Shown: positions 23,693-32,497, counted from the first letter of the stretch. The stretch is DNA of 64,000 nt from JAJAZB01 sp965249815 (GCA_965249815.1 CBDFMV010000003.1:1550001-1614000), one strand, 5' to 3'. Numbers and translations: made by a program. The notes: generated by a model from the letters alone, not told the origin.

Positions 23693-25906
23693 ATGAACAC
23701 TCCTTTCTACGTTCCATCCCTGCGCTCCCGGCTGGGGGCGCTGCTCCTGACCCTGCTAACGCTGACGGGAGCCTTTGCCCAAAACTACGTCCAGAAAACC
23801 GGCACCGACAACCCCTTCAACGGCCTCGGCGTGTCGGGAGGCTTTCCCCGGCTGGCTTCAGCCGACCTCGACGGCGACGGCGACACCGACCTGCTCGCCG
23901 GTGGATTTTACGGCACGATTCAGTATTTCAAAAACACGGGCACGCCGACGGCCCCCGCGTTTGCGGAACAGACCGGGGCCAACAACCCTTTCGATGGGAT
24001 CGACGTCGGGTATTACTCTGAGCTGGCCCTGGGCGACCTCGACGCCGACGGCGACGTGGACCTGTTGCTGGGCGGTCAGGACGGGTACATTTACTTTTAC
24101 CGGAACACCGGCACGGCAACCGCGCCCGCGTTTACCCAGGAAACCGGGTTGTCCGGCCCGTTCGACACGGTAAAATTTCTCCCAGCCAGCGCTCACCCGG
24201 GCCTGGGCGACTTCGACGGCGACGGCGACCTGGACCTGCTGGTGGGCACCTCCAACGGGTCAACGTATTACTACCAAAACAAGGGCACGCCGTCGGTGCC
24301 TGATTTTCAGTTAGCCGACCCCATCCTTTTGAGCGTGATCGCCCCGAACGTCAACGACGTGAACGGCGACGGCCTGCTCGACGTCACAGGCACGACGTAC
24401 AATCTGGGAGTTCGGTATTTTCAGAACATCGGCACGGCCCAGGAGCCGGTTCTTGATGACAAAGGAAACGGTCCCTTCGCGGGGCTTGACGTGGGCCTGA
24501 ACCCTTCGGTGACCATCGCGGACCTGGACGGGGACGGGGACGGCGACGCCATCATCGCCAATCGCAACGGGGGCATCAATTACTTCGTCAACGAGCCGCC
24601 CCTTAGCCTCACCCAAAATCCGACCCCGGCCAGCGCGACGGTGTGCCAGGGCGGCTCGGCCAGCAGCACCGTGGTGGCCACGGGCGCGGCTCCGCTCACC
24701 TACCAGTGGTACCGCAACAACCCCAACACCAATGAACCCGTCAGCGGCCAGACCAGTGCCACCCTCAGCCTGAGCAATGTCCAGCCCGCCGACGCGGGCA
24801 CCTACTACTGCCGGGTGAGCAACACGAGCGGGTCGGTTTGGAGCACGGCCTTCACCCTAACCGTCACCCCCACGACGGCCATCACGGGCCTGACGCCCAG
24901 CCAGGGGACGTGTCTCGGCGTGCCCTTCACTCTTTCGGTCAGCGCCGTGGGCGGCAACCTGACTTACCAGTGGTACCGCGTGGCCAGTCCCTTCAACCAG
25001 CCCGTGGCCGGAGCCACAGCCTCCTCCCTGACCCTGCCCGCGCCCGTTTCGGGCAGCTATTTCGTCGTCGTCAGCGGCAGTTGCGGCCCTTCGGTCACCT
25101 CCCCAACCGTTGTCTTGATGCCCGCACCGCCGACCATTTTGCAGGTAACGAGCCTGGTCAATGTGGTCTGCGAAGGGGGCAATCTGACCCTGTCGGTGCG
25201 GAGCAGCGGCGTGAGCAACCCCCAGTTCAGTTGGCGCAAGGACGACCCCAACGGTCCCGTCATCGGCACAGGCAGCAGTTTCACCCTGAGCAATGCTCAG
25301 GTTACTGACGCAGGTACGTATTACGCCAGCGTGGCGGGCACCTGCACCTCCCCGACAGTGAGCATTCCCGTCACGGTGCGGTACTTCCGCATCACGGCTC
25401 AGCCGCAAAGCGTGAACCTGTGTTCGGGCGTGACGACCCTGAGCGTAAGCGTGCAGGCGGTGGGGGTAACGCCGACCTACCAGTGGAAACGCAACGGAGC
25501 CAATATCAGCGGGGCCAATCAGGCTTCCTACACGGTGAGCTACCGGACGCCGGGGACCTACACGGTGGAGGTGCGCACGAGTTGCGGTAACCTGCTCAGC
25601 CAGGGGGCGGTGGTGGGTTGCGGCAACAGCCGACTGGCGGTGGAGTCAGTGGAAGAACCCCGCCTGAGCGTTGCCCCCAACCCGGTGGTGGGACAGGAAA
25701 TTCGCTGCACGGTCGTGGGGATGGAAACGCCCGAGTTCCGCTTGCTTGACGCGGCGGGCCGGAGCTTGGGGCTACGCGCGAGTGGGGGTGAGGAGGTCGG
25801 CAGTTACCGCCTGCAACCAGCCCAGGCTGTGCCGGGGGGGCTGTACATTTTGCAGGCCAGCCAGGGCAACACCCGCATCAGCCAGCGCGTGCTTTTGGTC
25901 GAGTAA
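23693..25906 (+). CDS. T9SS-secreted FG-GAP/VCBS and Ig-like protein
   Basis: The 737-aa extracellular protein has a signal peptide (LLLTLLTLTGAFA). Five FG-GAP/VCBS-type calcium loops are visible: ADLDGDGDTDLLAG, GDLDADGDVDLLLGG, GDFDGDGDLDLLVGT, NDVNGDGLLDVTG and ADLDGDGDGDAIIAN. Three to four Ig-like domains follow, each with YQWYR or similar cores (PLTYQWYRNNPNT; LTYQWYRVASPF). The last 80 residues (LSVAPNPVVGQEIRC to RISQRVLLVE) form a type IX secretion sorting domain. I choose ATG 23693, directly before the signal peptide. The shared upstream motif suggests co-regulation with the kinase gene in front. Confidence 0.87.
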   Translation: MNTPFYVPSLRSRLGALLLTLLTLTGAFAQNYVQKTGTDNPFNGLGVSGGFPRLASADLDGDGDTDLLAGGFYGTIQYFKNTGTPTAPAFAEQTGANNPFDGIDVGYYSELALGDLDADGDVDLLLGGQDGYIYFYRNTGTATAPAFTQETGLSGPFDTVKFLPASAHPGLGDFDGDGDLDLLVGTSNGSTYYYQNKGTPSVPDFQLADPILLSVIAPNVNDVNGDGLLDVTGTTYNLGVRYFQNIGTAQEPVLDDKGNGPFAGLDVGLNPSVTIADLDGDGDGDAIIANRNGGINYFVNEPPLSLTQNPTPASATVCQGGSASSTVVATGAAPLTYQWYRNNPNTNEPVSGQTSATLSLSNVQPADAGTYYCRVSNTSGSVWSTAFTLTVTPTTAITGLTPSQGTCLGVPFTLSVSAVGGNLTYQWYRVASPFNQPVAGATASSLTLPAPVSGSYFVVVSGSCGPSVTSPTVVLMPAPPTILQVTSLVNVVCEGGNLTLSVRSSGVSNPQFSWRKDDPNGPVIGTGSSFTLSNAQVTDAGTYYASVAGTCTSPTVSIPVTVRYFRITAQPQSVNLCSGVTTLSVSVQAVGVTPTYQWKRNGANISGANQASYTVSYRTPGTYTVEVRTSCGNLLSQGAVVGCGNSRLAVESVEEPRLSVAPNPVVGQEIRCTVVGMETPEFRLLDAAGRSLGLRASGGEEVGSYRLQPAQAVPGGLYILQASQGNTRISQRVLLVE

Positions 25907-25927
25907 AAACCTGTTGAACGGGTCGTG

Positions 25928-25968
25928 AAGCGGCGTCGCTGGTCCAGGCCAGCGACGCCGCTTTGTTT
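25928..25968 (+). terminator. terminator after FG-GAP gene
   Basis: The 15-bp stem AAGCGGCGTCGCTGG (25928-25942) / CCAGCGACGCCGCTT (25949-25963) with a 6-nt loop is followed by TGTTT. It begins 22 bp past the stop codon. Confidence 0.75.
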
Positions 25969-26029
25969 CAAGGGCTTTTTGGGATGGGGGCGGCAGCAAA
26001 AACGGGAAAGGGGTTGCGCTGAAAACCGA

Positions 26030-27067
26030 TTACTCCGGCAGGCTTTTAATCCACGCCCGCACCAGTTCGACGCCCTCGCGGGGGACGGTTCTGCGACCCA
26101 GTTCGGGCATCATCACGCCGGGGTCGGTGGAGTCGAGGCGGTACAGCAGGATGGAGGCGTCGGGTTTGCCCGGCACGATGTCAAACTGCCGCCCGCCCGA
26201 ACCGCGTCCGGCGGCTACGGGCGTTTTGCGGATGCCCAGCGCGGTCGGGTTGGTTTCAAAAGCGCTCAGGTTCAACCCCGATGTGCTGGCTGGACCGTCG
26301 GGGCGGTGGCAGTGGGCGCAGTTGATGTCGAGCCAGGCGCGGGCGCGGGCGTCGAGCGAGCCGGTTTCGGGGCGGTTGTAGACGGGCGTTTTCGGGCAGT
26401 CTTTCAAGTCGGGCAACCCCGCGAGCAGGCTGGTTTTCTGCCAGTGCAGCAACTGGTTTTCGGTGGTTTCTCCGTACGAAAAATCTCCGTTCAACTGCCT
26501 CGCGCTCGGGCCGATGGGCCGCAGTTGCTCGGCCCGGTTGTGGCAGCCCTTGCACTGGTTGAGGTTGGGCACGGCGTAGGCGTGGCTGCGTTTTTTCCCG
26601 TCCCGATCCACGTAACTGACCGTTTTCGTGTCGCCCGCCACCTCCAGCAGGGCCTCGGTCTGGGCGTCGTTCCAGACGTAGTCGAGCGCCTTCCAGCCGC
26701 TTTCTTCGTGAAGGAGCAGCCGGGTTTCCATCAACCGGCGACCCTTTTTTTCGTCCCGAAAATCTATGGGGTAGAAAAACGTCTTGATGAGCGTCGTCCC
26801 GACGGGAAAATCGAGCACGTCGGTCGGGTTGTAGGCCACGGCCTGCCCGGCGGGGAGTTTCACGAACCGCAGTTTTTCGGCGTAATCCGAAAACAGCGGC
26901 GTGTTGAGCGCGTAGGGCACCACACCCGGCGCGGGGCGCTGGTCGGCGGGATTGCCCGTGAAAAAGCCGTAGTCCGAGAGTTTTTCGTTCGGGACCACGG
27001 CCCGCCGCCCGCTGAGCGCAAGCACGCTGACGAAGGCAACGGCAGGAAAAAACAGAAATCGAGGCAT
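26030..27067 (-). CDS. di-heme c-type cytochrome, SO2930/HNE_0200 type
   Basis: This 345-aa exported protein has a signal anchor (FLFFPAVAFVSVLALS) and two c-heme sites: CKGCH (about residue 174) and CAHCH (about 257). Around them are conserved stretches seen in the SO2930/HNE_0200 family, such as YALNTPLFSDYAEKLRFVKL, FPVGTTLIKTFFYP and a C-terminal VMMPELGRRTVPREGVEL. In other bacteria members of this family stand next to a parallel beta-helix protein, and exactly this arrangement is found here. The pair's role is unknown; oxidation of an envelope or extracellular substrate is one guess. Confidence 0.88.
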   Translation of the reverse strand: MPRFLFFPAVAFVSVLALSGRRAVVPNEKLSDYGFFTGNPADQRPAPGVVPYALNTPLFSDYAEKLRFVKLPAGQAVAYNPTDVLDFPVGTTLIKTFFYPIDFRDEKKGRRLMETRLLLHEESGWKALDYVWNDAQTEALLEVAGDTKTVSYVDRDGKKRSHAYAVPNLNQCKGCHNRAEQLRPIGPSARQLNGDFSYGETTENQLLHWQKTSLLAGLPDLKDCPKTPVYNRPETGSLDARARAWLDINCAHCHRPDGPASTSGLNLSAFETNPTALGIRKTPVAAGRGSGGRQFDIVPGKPDASILLYRLDSTDPGVMMPELGRRTVPREGVELVRAWIKSLPE

Positions 27068-27115
27068 GACGCTACGTGAGGTTTAACCAGAAGCCGTTCG
27101 TGAAGCCGACGAATC

Positions 27116-27259
27116 CCCTCCTTTTTCAAGGAGGGGTGCCCGAAGGGAGGGGTGGTTCGGTCGGATGAGATTGCTTGGCTGGCAACTGAACCACCCCACA
27201 GCCGCACTGTCCAACCGCATCCCCTCCTTGAAAAAGGAGGGGATGCGGTTGGACAGTGC
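27116..27259. repeat. compound palindromic repeat between cytochrome and beta-helix genes
   Basis: CCCCTCCTTTTTCAAGGAGG begins at 27116 and its mirror form begins at 27221. The right part is a perfect hairpin: 26-bp arms 27204-27229 and 27234-27259 with loop GAAA. GTGGTT and AACCAC words in between also pair. The hairpin ends 3 bp from the stop codon of the beta-helix gene, so it is transcribed. It resembles a dispersed intergenic repeat. Confidence 0.9.
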
Positions 27260-27262
27260 TTT

Positions 27263-28468
27263 TCACTTGGCCACCATCTTCAGCGGCTCCAGCGTGCAGT
27301 CGAAGGGCGCGGGGTCGCGCGAAATGGCCTTGAAATCGTGCTCGGCGTCGAGGTTGGCTACCGTCTGGTTCTGGTTGTTGCGCACGCAGATGCGCTTGTC
27401 GGCCCGGATTTGCCCGCTGGTGTCGCGGGTGGCGGGGTCCACGATGCCGTCGTAGAGAACGTGCGGCACGTCGCGCCCGAATTTGAGTTTGAACCGGAAC
27501 AGTTTTCCAATGCGCCCGTGCATGGAAGGCCGCCCGGCGCGGCGCGCGTACACGTTGTCGTGGACGCTGATGGCCGTCGGGTAGGGGTAGTAGTCCGTGT
27601 CGGTGATGGGGTTTTCGGTCATGAAATAGCTGAAAATGCCTGTGCTCTGGGTCTGGTTGTTCAGAATCTGGTTGTTGAAAAGTTCCACCTCGTTCGTCGC
27701 CAGAATCAGCACGCCCGTGCCCTGGGGCACTTTGGCGACGATGTTGCCCTTGGGCGCGAAATTCGGGAAGTTGTTCTCGTGAATGCGGTTGTCGAACACG
27801 CGCACCCGCCCGCCGCGCTTCTGCACCAAATCGGGCAAATCGAAGACGAGAATGCCGCCCGTGTTGTCGTGGGCGTCGTTGTTGAAGACCTCGGCGTCGG
27901 TGGAGTTTTCGATTTCGATGCCCGCCACGTTGTGAAACGCCGTGCTGTTTTTCACGACAATCCCCCGCGACTGCCCCACGTAAATGCCCGCATCCGACGC
28001 GCCGATGGCTGTGCAGCCGTCGATGAGCACGTTGTCGCACTGCACCGGGTAGAGGCCGTAGCTGCCGTTGGTGGGGCCGGGTTTGCCGGTCCATTCGACC
28101 TTCACGTTGCGAAAGGTGATGCCGCGCACGTTCATCGTTTTCAGCCCGTCGCCCTTCGTGTCCTGGATCGTCAGGTTTTCGATGAGGATGTTTTCGGCGT
28201 TGGAAACCCGCAGGCCCTCGGCCCCGTCGGTCTGGCCTTTGAAACTCAGGATGGTTTGGTCCACGCCCGCGCCCCGGATGACGACGGACTTCTTGTCTTC
28301 GAGCGACAGACTGCCCGCCAGCGTAAACAGGCCCGCGTCGAGTTGCACGGTCGAGTTGTTTTCGGCCAGAATCAACTGTTTTTGCAGGCGTTTTTGCACG
28401 TCGGCCTGGGCGAGGGCGGCGTGGGCTGTGAGCAGCAGGCAGGTTGCGAAAAAGAGCAGGAATTTCAT
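27263..28468 (-). CDS. secreted parallel beta-helix protein
   Basis: The 401-aa protein has a signal peptide (MKFLLFFATCLLLTAHAALA) and then tandem right-handed beta-helix rungs of the Asn/Asp-turn type: NILIENLTIQDTKGDGLKTM, GITFRNVKVEW, NVLIDGCTAIGASDAGIYVG, GIVVKNSTAFHNVAGIEIEN, AEVFNNDAHDNTGGILVFD. The family is the beta-helix partner of the SO2930-type cytochrome. The C-terminal 90 residues (DPATRDTSGQIRADKRICVR) lie outside the helix. A 26-bp hairpin follows directly after the stop and separates it from the cytochrome gene, with which it is probably co-transcribed. Confidence 0.85.
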   Translation of the reverse strand: MKFLLFFATCLLLTAHAALAQADVQKRLQKQLILAENNSTVQLDAGLFTLAGSLSLEDKKSVVIRGAGVDQTILSFKGQTDGAEGLRVSNAENILIENLTIQDTKGDGLKTMNVRGITFRNVKVEWTGKPGPTNGSYGLYPVQCDNVLIDGCTAIGASDAGIYVGQSRGIVVKNSTAFHNVAGIEIENSTDAEVFNNDAHDNTGGILVFDLPDLVQKRGGRVRVFDNRIHENNFPNFAPKGNIVAKVPQGTGVLILATNEVELFNNQILNNQTQSTGIFSYFMTENPITDTDYYPYPTAISVHDNVYARRAGRPSMHGRIGKLFRFKLKFGRDVPHVLYDGIVDPATRDTSGQIRADKRICVRNNQNQTVANLDAEHDFKAISRDPAPFDCTLEPLKMVAK

Positions 28469-28632
28469 GGCGAAAGAAGGTTTTGGAGGCGAAGTAGATT
28501 CAAGTTAACGCCGGATTACCGGAAACGGACGCGGCCGGGTCCTTTTTTTGAGTAAGCGGTAAAACGAAAAGCCGCCCTTCATCCCCGAACTGGATGACAA
28601 AACCAAGAGAGAAACACCCGAAAAACCGATTT

Positions 28633-29553
28633 TTACGGCAGCAGCACCTTATCCACCACGTGCAGCACGGCGTTGGTCGCCACCACGTCGGGCTGGGTGA
28701 GGGAAGCGGGCGTGGTGTTGCCGGTGCCTTTGACCGAAACATTGGTGCCCGTTACGGCCACGCGGATGGTGCTGCCCTGGAAGGTTTTGTACCCGTCGCC
28801 GTCGCCGAAGGTGGGCGAAAACCGGCGCTCCGCCAGGATGTGGTACGTGAGGATTTTGACGAGGTCGTCTTCATTCAACGCGTTGATGGCCGCGGCGGTG
28901 CCCAACCCGGCGTCCTGAAACGCCTTGTTGGTGGGGGCAAACACCGTCAGCGGGCCGGGGCCGTTGAGGCCGTTGGCCACCGTCGGGTACTTGAGGGCGA
29001 TGCGGTTGACGGCCACCACCAGCAGCGACAGGTCGGGGTTGGCGCTGGCCACCTGGGTGAGCGTGCCCGTAGGCGGCAGCAGGACTTTGTCGACGACGTG
29101 AACGACGCCATTGGGTGCCAGAACGTCGGCCTGGGTGACGCGCGCGCCGTTGACGGACCACCCTTTGAGCTTCGATGCGTACAATTTCCCACCGCCCGTC
29201 GTCGTCAGTTCGGTGTTGAAGGCCGAAGCGGGCAGGTCCGACGACAGCAGTTTGGTGGAAAGCACGTGGTTTTGCAAAATTGCCGCCAGCGTGGCACTGG
29301 AGGCGGCACTCAGGGCAGCGGCGTCGATGCCTGCGGCTTTGAAGGCGTCGTCGGTGGGCGCGAAGATCGTCAGCGTACCCTGGCTGAGGGTTGTGCCCAG
29401 CCCGGCTTTGGCGATGGTGGCGTTGAGGAGCGTGAAGCGGGGGTCGTTGGCCACCACCTCGGTGATGGACTGCGGCGTGTCGTCTTTTTTCTTGCAGGAA
29501 AGTAGGATCCCGGCGAGAAACAGGATCGCGGCCACGCAAGGGAGGGAGCGCAT
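28633..29553 (-). CDS. fasciclin (FAS1) domain lipoprotein
   Basis: A 306-aa surface or periplasmic lipoprotein. The lipobox LLSC follows a hydrophobic stretch (VAAILFLAGIL). Two FAS1 domains follow: the first has FTLLNATIAKAG and TIFAPTDDAFKAAG and ends NGVVHVVDKVLLPP; the second has LSLLVVAVNRIAL and TVFAPTNKAFQDAG and ends NAVLHVVDKVLLP. FAS1 domains mediate adhesion. ATG 29553 is chosen because the longer form has no hydrophobic N-terminus. A near-consensus -7 (TATCTTGG on the minus strand, 29590-29597) lies upstream. Confidence 0.92.
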   Translation of the reverse strand: MRSLPCVAAILFLAGILLSCKKKDDTPQSITEVVANDPRFTLLNATIAKAGLGTTLSQGTLTIFAPTDDAFKAAGIDAAALSAASSATLAAILQNHVLSTKLLSSDLPASAFNTELTTTGGGKLYASKLKGWSVNGARVTQADVLAPNGVVHVVDKVLLPPTGTLTQVASANPDLSLLVVAVNRIALKYPTVANGLNGPGPLTVFAPTNKAFQDAGLGTAAAINALNEDDLVKILTYHILAERRFSPTFGDGDGYKTFQGSTIRVAVTGTNVSVKGTGNTTPASLTQPDVVATNAVLHVVDKVLLP

Positions 29554-29737
29554 GCGGGAAGGATTTTTGTCGGTGGAGTTACGCACCGGCCAAGATAGGG
29601 GATGAGGCGGTAGAAAACGCAGCCTTTCCCGAATCCGCTTTGAATCGGTCCTGCGACGCGGTTTCACCCGGAAACCTGTTTTCCGAAATTCGTTTCAATT
29701 TTGCCGCGATGCCAGTCGGTCTCATTCCCTTTTTCGC

Positions 29738-30178
29738 ATGATTTTCCTCCGCTTGTTGCCGCTGATTTTGCCCTTCTTTTTTTCCGGAAAACCTCCCGAA
29801 CGCCCGCTGGTGTTGACCATCACCGGCTACGAAAACCTCCACGCTCCGCTGCGGGTGGGCGTTTTTACGCCAACGAGTGGCTTCCCAAAAAGCAGCCGGG
29901 GGGCGAAAGGCTACGAACTCAAACCCAACGGCCAGCGCACCGCGACGCTCACCCTCGGCGACCTCGACTACGGCGAGTACGCCATCGCCGTGTTTCAGGA
30001 CGTGAACGGAAACGGCAAACTCGATACGGGCGGGCTGCTGGGAATGCCCAGGGAGCCGTACTGTTTTTCCAACAACTTCCGGCCCATGAGCCACCTGCGC
30101 GGCCCGCGCTTCGCCGACTGCCAGTTCCGCTATGGTCCTAACCAGGCCGCCATCGCGATGCGGATGCTTAACAATTGA
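29738..30178 (+). CDS. DUF2141 domain protein
   Basis: The 146-aa exported protein has a hydrophobic N-terminus (MIFLRLLPLILPFFFSG) and matches DUF2141 throughout: LVLTITGYENLHAPLRVGVF, then LGDLDYGEYAIAVFQDVNGNGKLD, the family's most recognisable segment, and GMPREPYCFSNN. The function of DUF2141 is not known. CAATTTTG at 29695-29702 is one base from the -7 consensus. The opposite-strand FAS1 gene starts 184 bp away, so the spacer is divergent. Confidence 0.85.
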   Translation: MIFLRLLPLILPFFFSGKPPERPLVLTITGYENLHAPLRVGVFTPTSGFPKSSRGAKGYELKPNGQRTATLTLGDLDYGEYAIAVFQDVNGNGKLDTGGLLGMPREPYCFSNNFRPMSHLRGPRFADCQFRYGPNQAAIAMRMLNN

Positions 30179-30313
30179 GGCTACGCCCCATTTTGTGCCG
30201 AAACCACCCCAGGTGGGCGGCGGAGTGAGGTCATTTTCAGGGCGTTCCGGGGCGTGGAATGTGTTTTTCAAGCGTTACGCGAAACAACTACACTTCCTCA
30301 ACGAACCCAACCC

Positions 30314-31285
30314 ATGAAGAAGCCAAGCATTTTCGTCACCGCCCTGCTGGCCGGGGGCCTTATCCTGACTGGCTGCGCCACCAACCGCACCCCCGCCACG
30401 ACCAACACCGCCTCAGCCGACGACGCGGCCACCACCAATAATACCCGCGTGGTGGGCAACAGCGCTGGGTCGATTCAAGCTAACCAACTCGAAGCCGAGC
30501 GCGTAGGCAGCGGTACGATGTCGGGTTCCACCGTGAGCAGCGCGTCCAATCCCGGCGTGAGCGTGCCGCTGAACACGGGCAACACGGGCCAGACCACCGC
30601 CGTCAGCGGCCAGCCGACGCAGACCACGACCTCCGGAGCCACCACCGACCTGGGCACGACCAGCGGGCAGGTTTCCGGTGGAAACACGGGCTCGACCATG
30701 GGCACTAATTCGTCGGTTTCCGGAAGCAGCAGCGCAACATCGACCGACGAACGTTCGGGGTCGAACGCGGGCAATCCGGCCAGCGTGAGCCAAACGCCCA
30801 CCACGCCGTCCCCGGCCCCTGCCGCCCGCAGCGTTGACGACACCCAACGGATGCGCATGGCCAACCGCCGTGCGCCCGAACAGAATGCGCCTGCCCAGGG
30901 CGGTCAGCAACCCAACTCAACGAGTAGCCCGACCACCACGGCCCCACCCAACAGCGTGCAGGACCGCGAACGCACGGGCCGCGACGCGACCAACCCCGCC
31001 GGAATGGAACAGCGCCAGGCCAGCCGGGCGGGAATGACCGATTACGGTTCGCCCGAAGACCGCACCATGCCGCCGATGGTGAGCAACCAGGCCGAGGCCA
31101 TCGACCGGCTCACGACCCGACTTGACGAGATTGACGCGACGTTGGGCACCAAAATGTCGGCCCGCCGCAAAGCGTCGCTGCTGCGCGAACGCAAAACCCT
31201 GATGAACCGCCTCGGTACGCTGAAAGCCGTGGAAATACCGGCCACGCCCAACCAGGTGCCAACCCGGCCCGGTGGCCAACCGTAA
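30314..31285 (+). CDS. low-complexity Ser/Thr/Asn-rich lipoprotein
   Basis: I do not recognise a family. The 323-aa product has a lipoprotein signal (MKKPSIFVTALLAGGLILTGC). The long mature region is rich in Ser, Thr, Asn, Gly and Pro (TNTASADDAATTNNTRVV; SGNTGQTTAVSGQPTQT-like). A short helical C-terminal segment, AEAIDRLTTRLDEIDATLGT, and a basic stretch close the protein; that helical part could be a small coiled coil. The disordered stalk suggests a surface anchor. ATG 30314 is the only start that gives a proper lipobox. A terminator follows. Confidence 0.7.
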   Translation: MKKPSIFVTALLAGGLILTGCATNRTPATTNTASADDAATTNNTRVVGNSAGSIQANQLEAERVGSGTMSGSTVSSASNPGVSVPLNTGNTGQTTAVSGQPTQTTTSGATTDLGTTSGQVSGGNTGSTMGTNSSVSGSSSATSTDERSGSNAGNPASVSQTPTTPSPAPAARSVDDTQRMRMANRRAPEQNAPAQGGQQPNSTSSPTTTAPPNSVQDRERTGRDATNPAGMEQRQASRAGMTDYGSPEDRTMPPMVSNQAEAIDRLTTRLDEIDATLGTKMSARRKASLLRERKTLMNRLGTLKAVEIPATPNQVPTRPGGQP

Positions 31286-31305
31286 GCCCCGTTTTTATTA
31301 GCAGA

Positions 31306-31341
31306 CAAAACGCCCCCGACTGCACAGCCGGGGGCGTTTTG
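31306..31341 (+). terminator. terminator after lipoprotein gene
   Basis: The perfect 13-bp stem CAAAACGCCCCCG (31306-31318) / CGGGGGCGTTTTG (31329-31341) with a 10-nt loop and a TTTT within the closing arm lies 20 bp past the stop. Confidence 0.8.
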
Positions 31342-31360
31342 CGTGGAAAGGTGTACTTTC

Positions 31361-31422
31361 GTTGGAGAAACGGGAACCGCGTGCCTCCGCTCCGCGTGGC
31401 ACACGGTTGCCGTTTCTCCAAC
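31361..31422. repeat. inverted repeat upstream of prmA
   Basis: The arms 31361-31385 and 31398-31422 match at 23 of 25 positions. The left begins GTTGGAGAAACGGGAACCGC. The loop has CTCCGCTCCGCGT. It ends 10 bp before the prmA ATG and overlaps the end of a near -7 box (TACTTTCG, 31354-31361). Confidence 0.85.
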
Positions 31423-31432
31423 GCCCCAACGC

Positions 31433-32266
31433 ATGATCTACCTCGAACTGCACCTCGCCGTTTCCCCCGAATTTTCCGAAATCCTGATGGCCGAACTGGC
31501 CCAGATTGGCTTTGAATCGTTCACCGAAGAACCCGACGGCCTGAAAGCCTACATTCGCGACGAGGAGTTCAATGAGCCACTGCTGACCGAACTCCTCACC
31601 CGCTACGAAGAACTCACGCCATTGAGTTACCAGTTAGCGTGCATCGAACCCCGCAACTGGAACGCCGAATGGGAGCAGGGCTACGAACCCATCGACGTGG
31701 CCGGGCGTTGCCTCGTGCGGGCGAGTTTTCACCCCGCCGCCGGGCAAGACTTCGAGGTCGAAATCGTTATTAACCCGAAAATGTCGTTCGGCACGGGCCA
31801 CCACGAAACCACGGCGCTCATGCTCGAACACCAGCTCGACCTCGATCAGGTTGGTAAAACGGTGCTCGACGTCGGCTGCGGCACGGGCATTCTGGCCATC
31901 ATGGCTGCCAAACGCGGTGCCTCGCACGTCCGGGCGTTCGACATCGAGGAGTGGGCGGCGGAAAACGCCCTCGAAAACGTGCAGTTGAACGGCGTGTCTG
32001 ACCGCGTGGTCGTTCGCCAGGGTACGCTGCAAACCGAGCCGGAAGCGACGTACGACGTGGTTTTGGCCAACATCAACCGCAACATCCTGCTGGCCGACAT
32101 GGCGGTCTACGCGCGGTTTCTGGTTCCCGGCGGGCAACTGCTCGTCAGCGGCTTCTACGAAACCGACCTCCCCGACATCACCACCGCCGCCGAAGCCGCA
32201 GGCCTGACGCCGGGATTGGTGAAGGCGAAAAATGGCTGGGTGGCAGCGGGGTTTTTGACAAAGTGA
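31433..32266 (+). CDS. prmA: ribosomal protein L11 methyltransferase
   Basis: PrmA methylates ribosomal protein L11 using S-adenosylmethionine. The 277-aa protein has the N-terminal substrate-binding domain (LGxx region EILMAELAQIGFESFTEE) and NPKMSFGTGHHETTALMLE (about residues 115-133), a hallmark of PrmA. The SAM motif is VLDVGCGTGILAIMAAKRG (about 144-162), and VVLANINRNILL contains the family NxN stretch. I use ATG 31433, which gives the standard MIYLELHLAV N-terminus; the upstream ATG at 31343 would translate an inverted repeat. Confidence 0.94.
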   Translation: MIYLELHLAVSPEFSEILMAELAQIGFESFTEEPDGLKAYIRDEEFNEPLLTELLTRYEELTPLSYQLACIEPRNWNAEWEQGYEPIDVAGRCLVRASFHPAAGQDFEVEIVINPKMSFGTGHHETTALMLEHQLDLDQVGKTVLDVGCGTGILAIMAAKRGASHVRAFDIEEWAAENALENVQLNGVSDRVVVRQGTLQTEPEATYDVVLANINRNILLADMAVYARFLVPGGQLLVSGFYETDLPDITTAAEAAGLTPGLVKAKNGWVAAGFLTK

Positions 32267-32306
32267 AATCAAAAAATAACCTCTGCAGCGGCGGACTGCC
32301 TCAGCC

Positions 32307-32497
32307 CGTCATTGCGAGCGGAGGGTGTTGGAATGAGCGAAGCGAAATTTCAACACCCGGAGCGAAGCAATCCGTTGACACCCGCCAAAATAGCTTTTTG
32401 GAAACAGCGGCATTTGGCCTTGACTGGGTTGGAAGGATAGAAACAGATTGATTCGTCGCTGGACCTCCTCGCGTCGGCCCAGATCCTCGCAATGACG
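32307..32497. repeat. compound repeat with CGTCATTGCGAG ends
   Basis: The outer ends CGTCATTGCGAG (32307-32318) and CTCGCAATGACG (32486-32497) are exact complements. Inside is GGTGTTG (32324-32330) pairing with CAACACC (32351-32357) around GAATGAGCGAAGCGAAATTT, followed by GAGCGAAGCAATCC. The words match a dispersed repeat seen in many bacterial genomes. It fills most of the spacer between prmA and the next gene. Confidence 0.85.
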
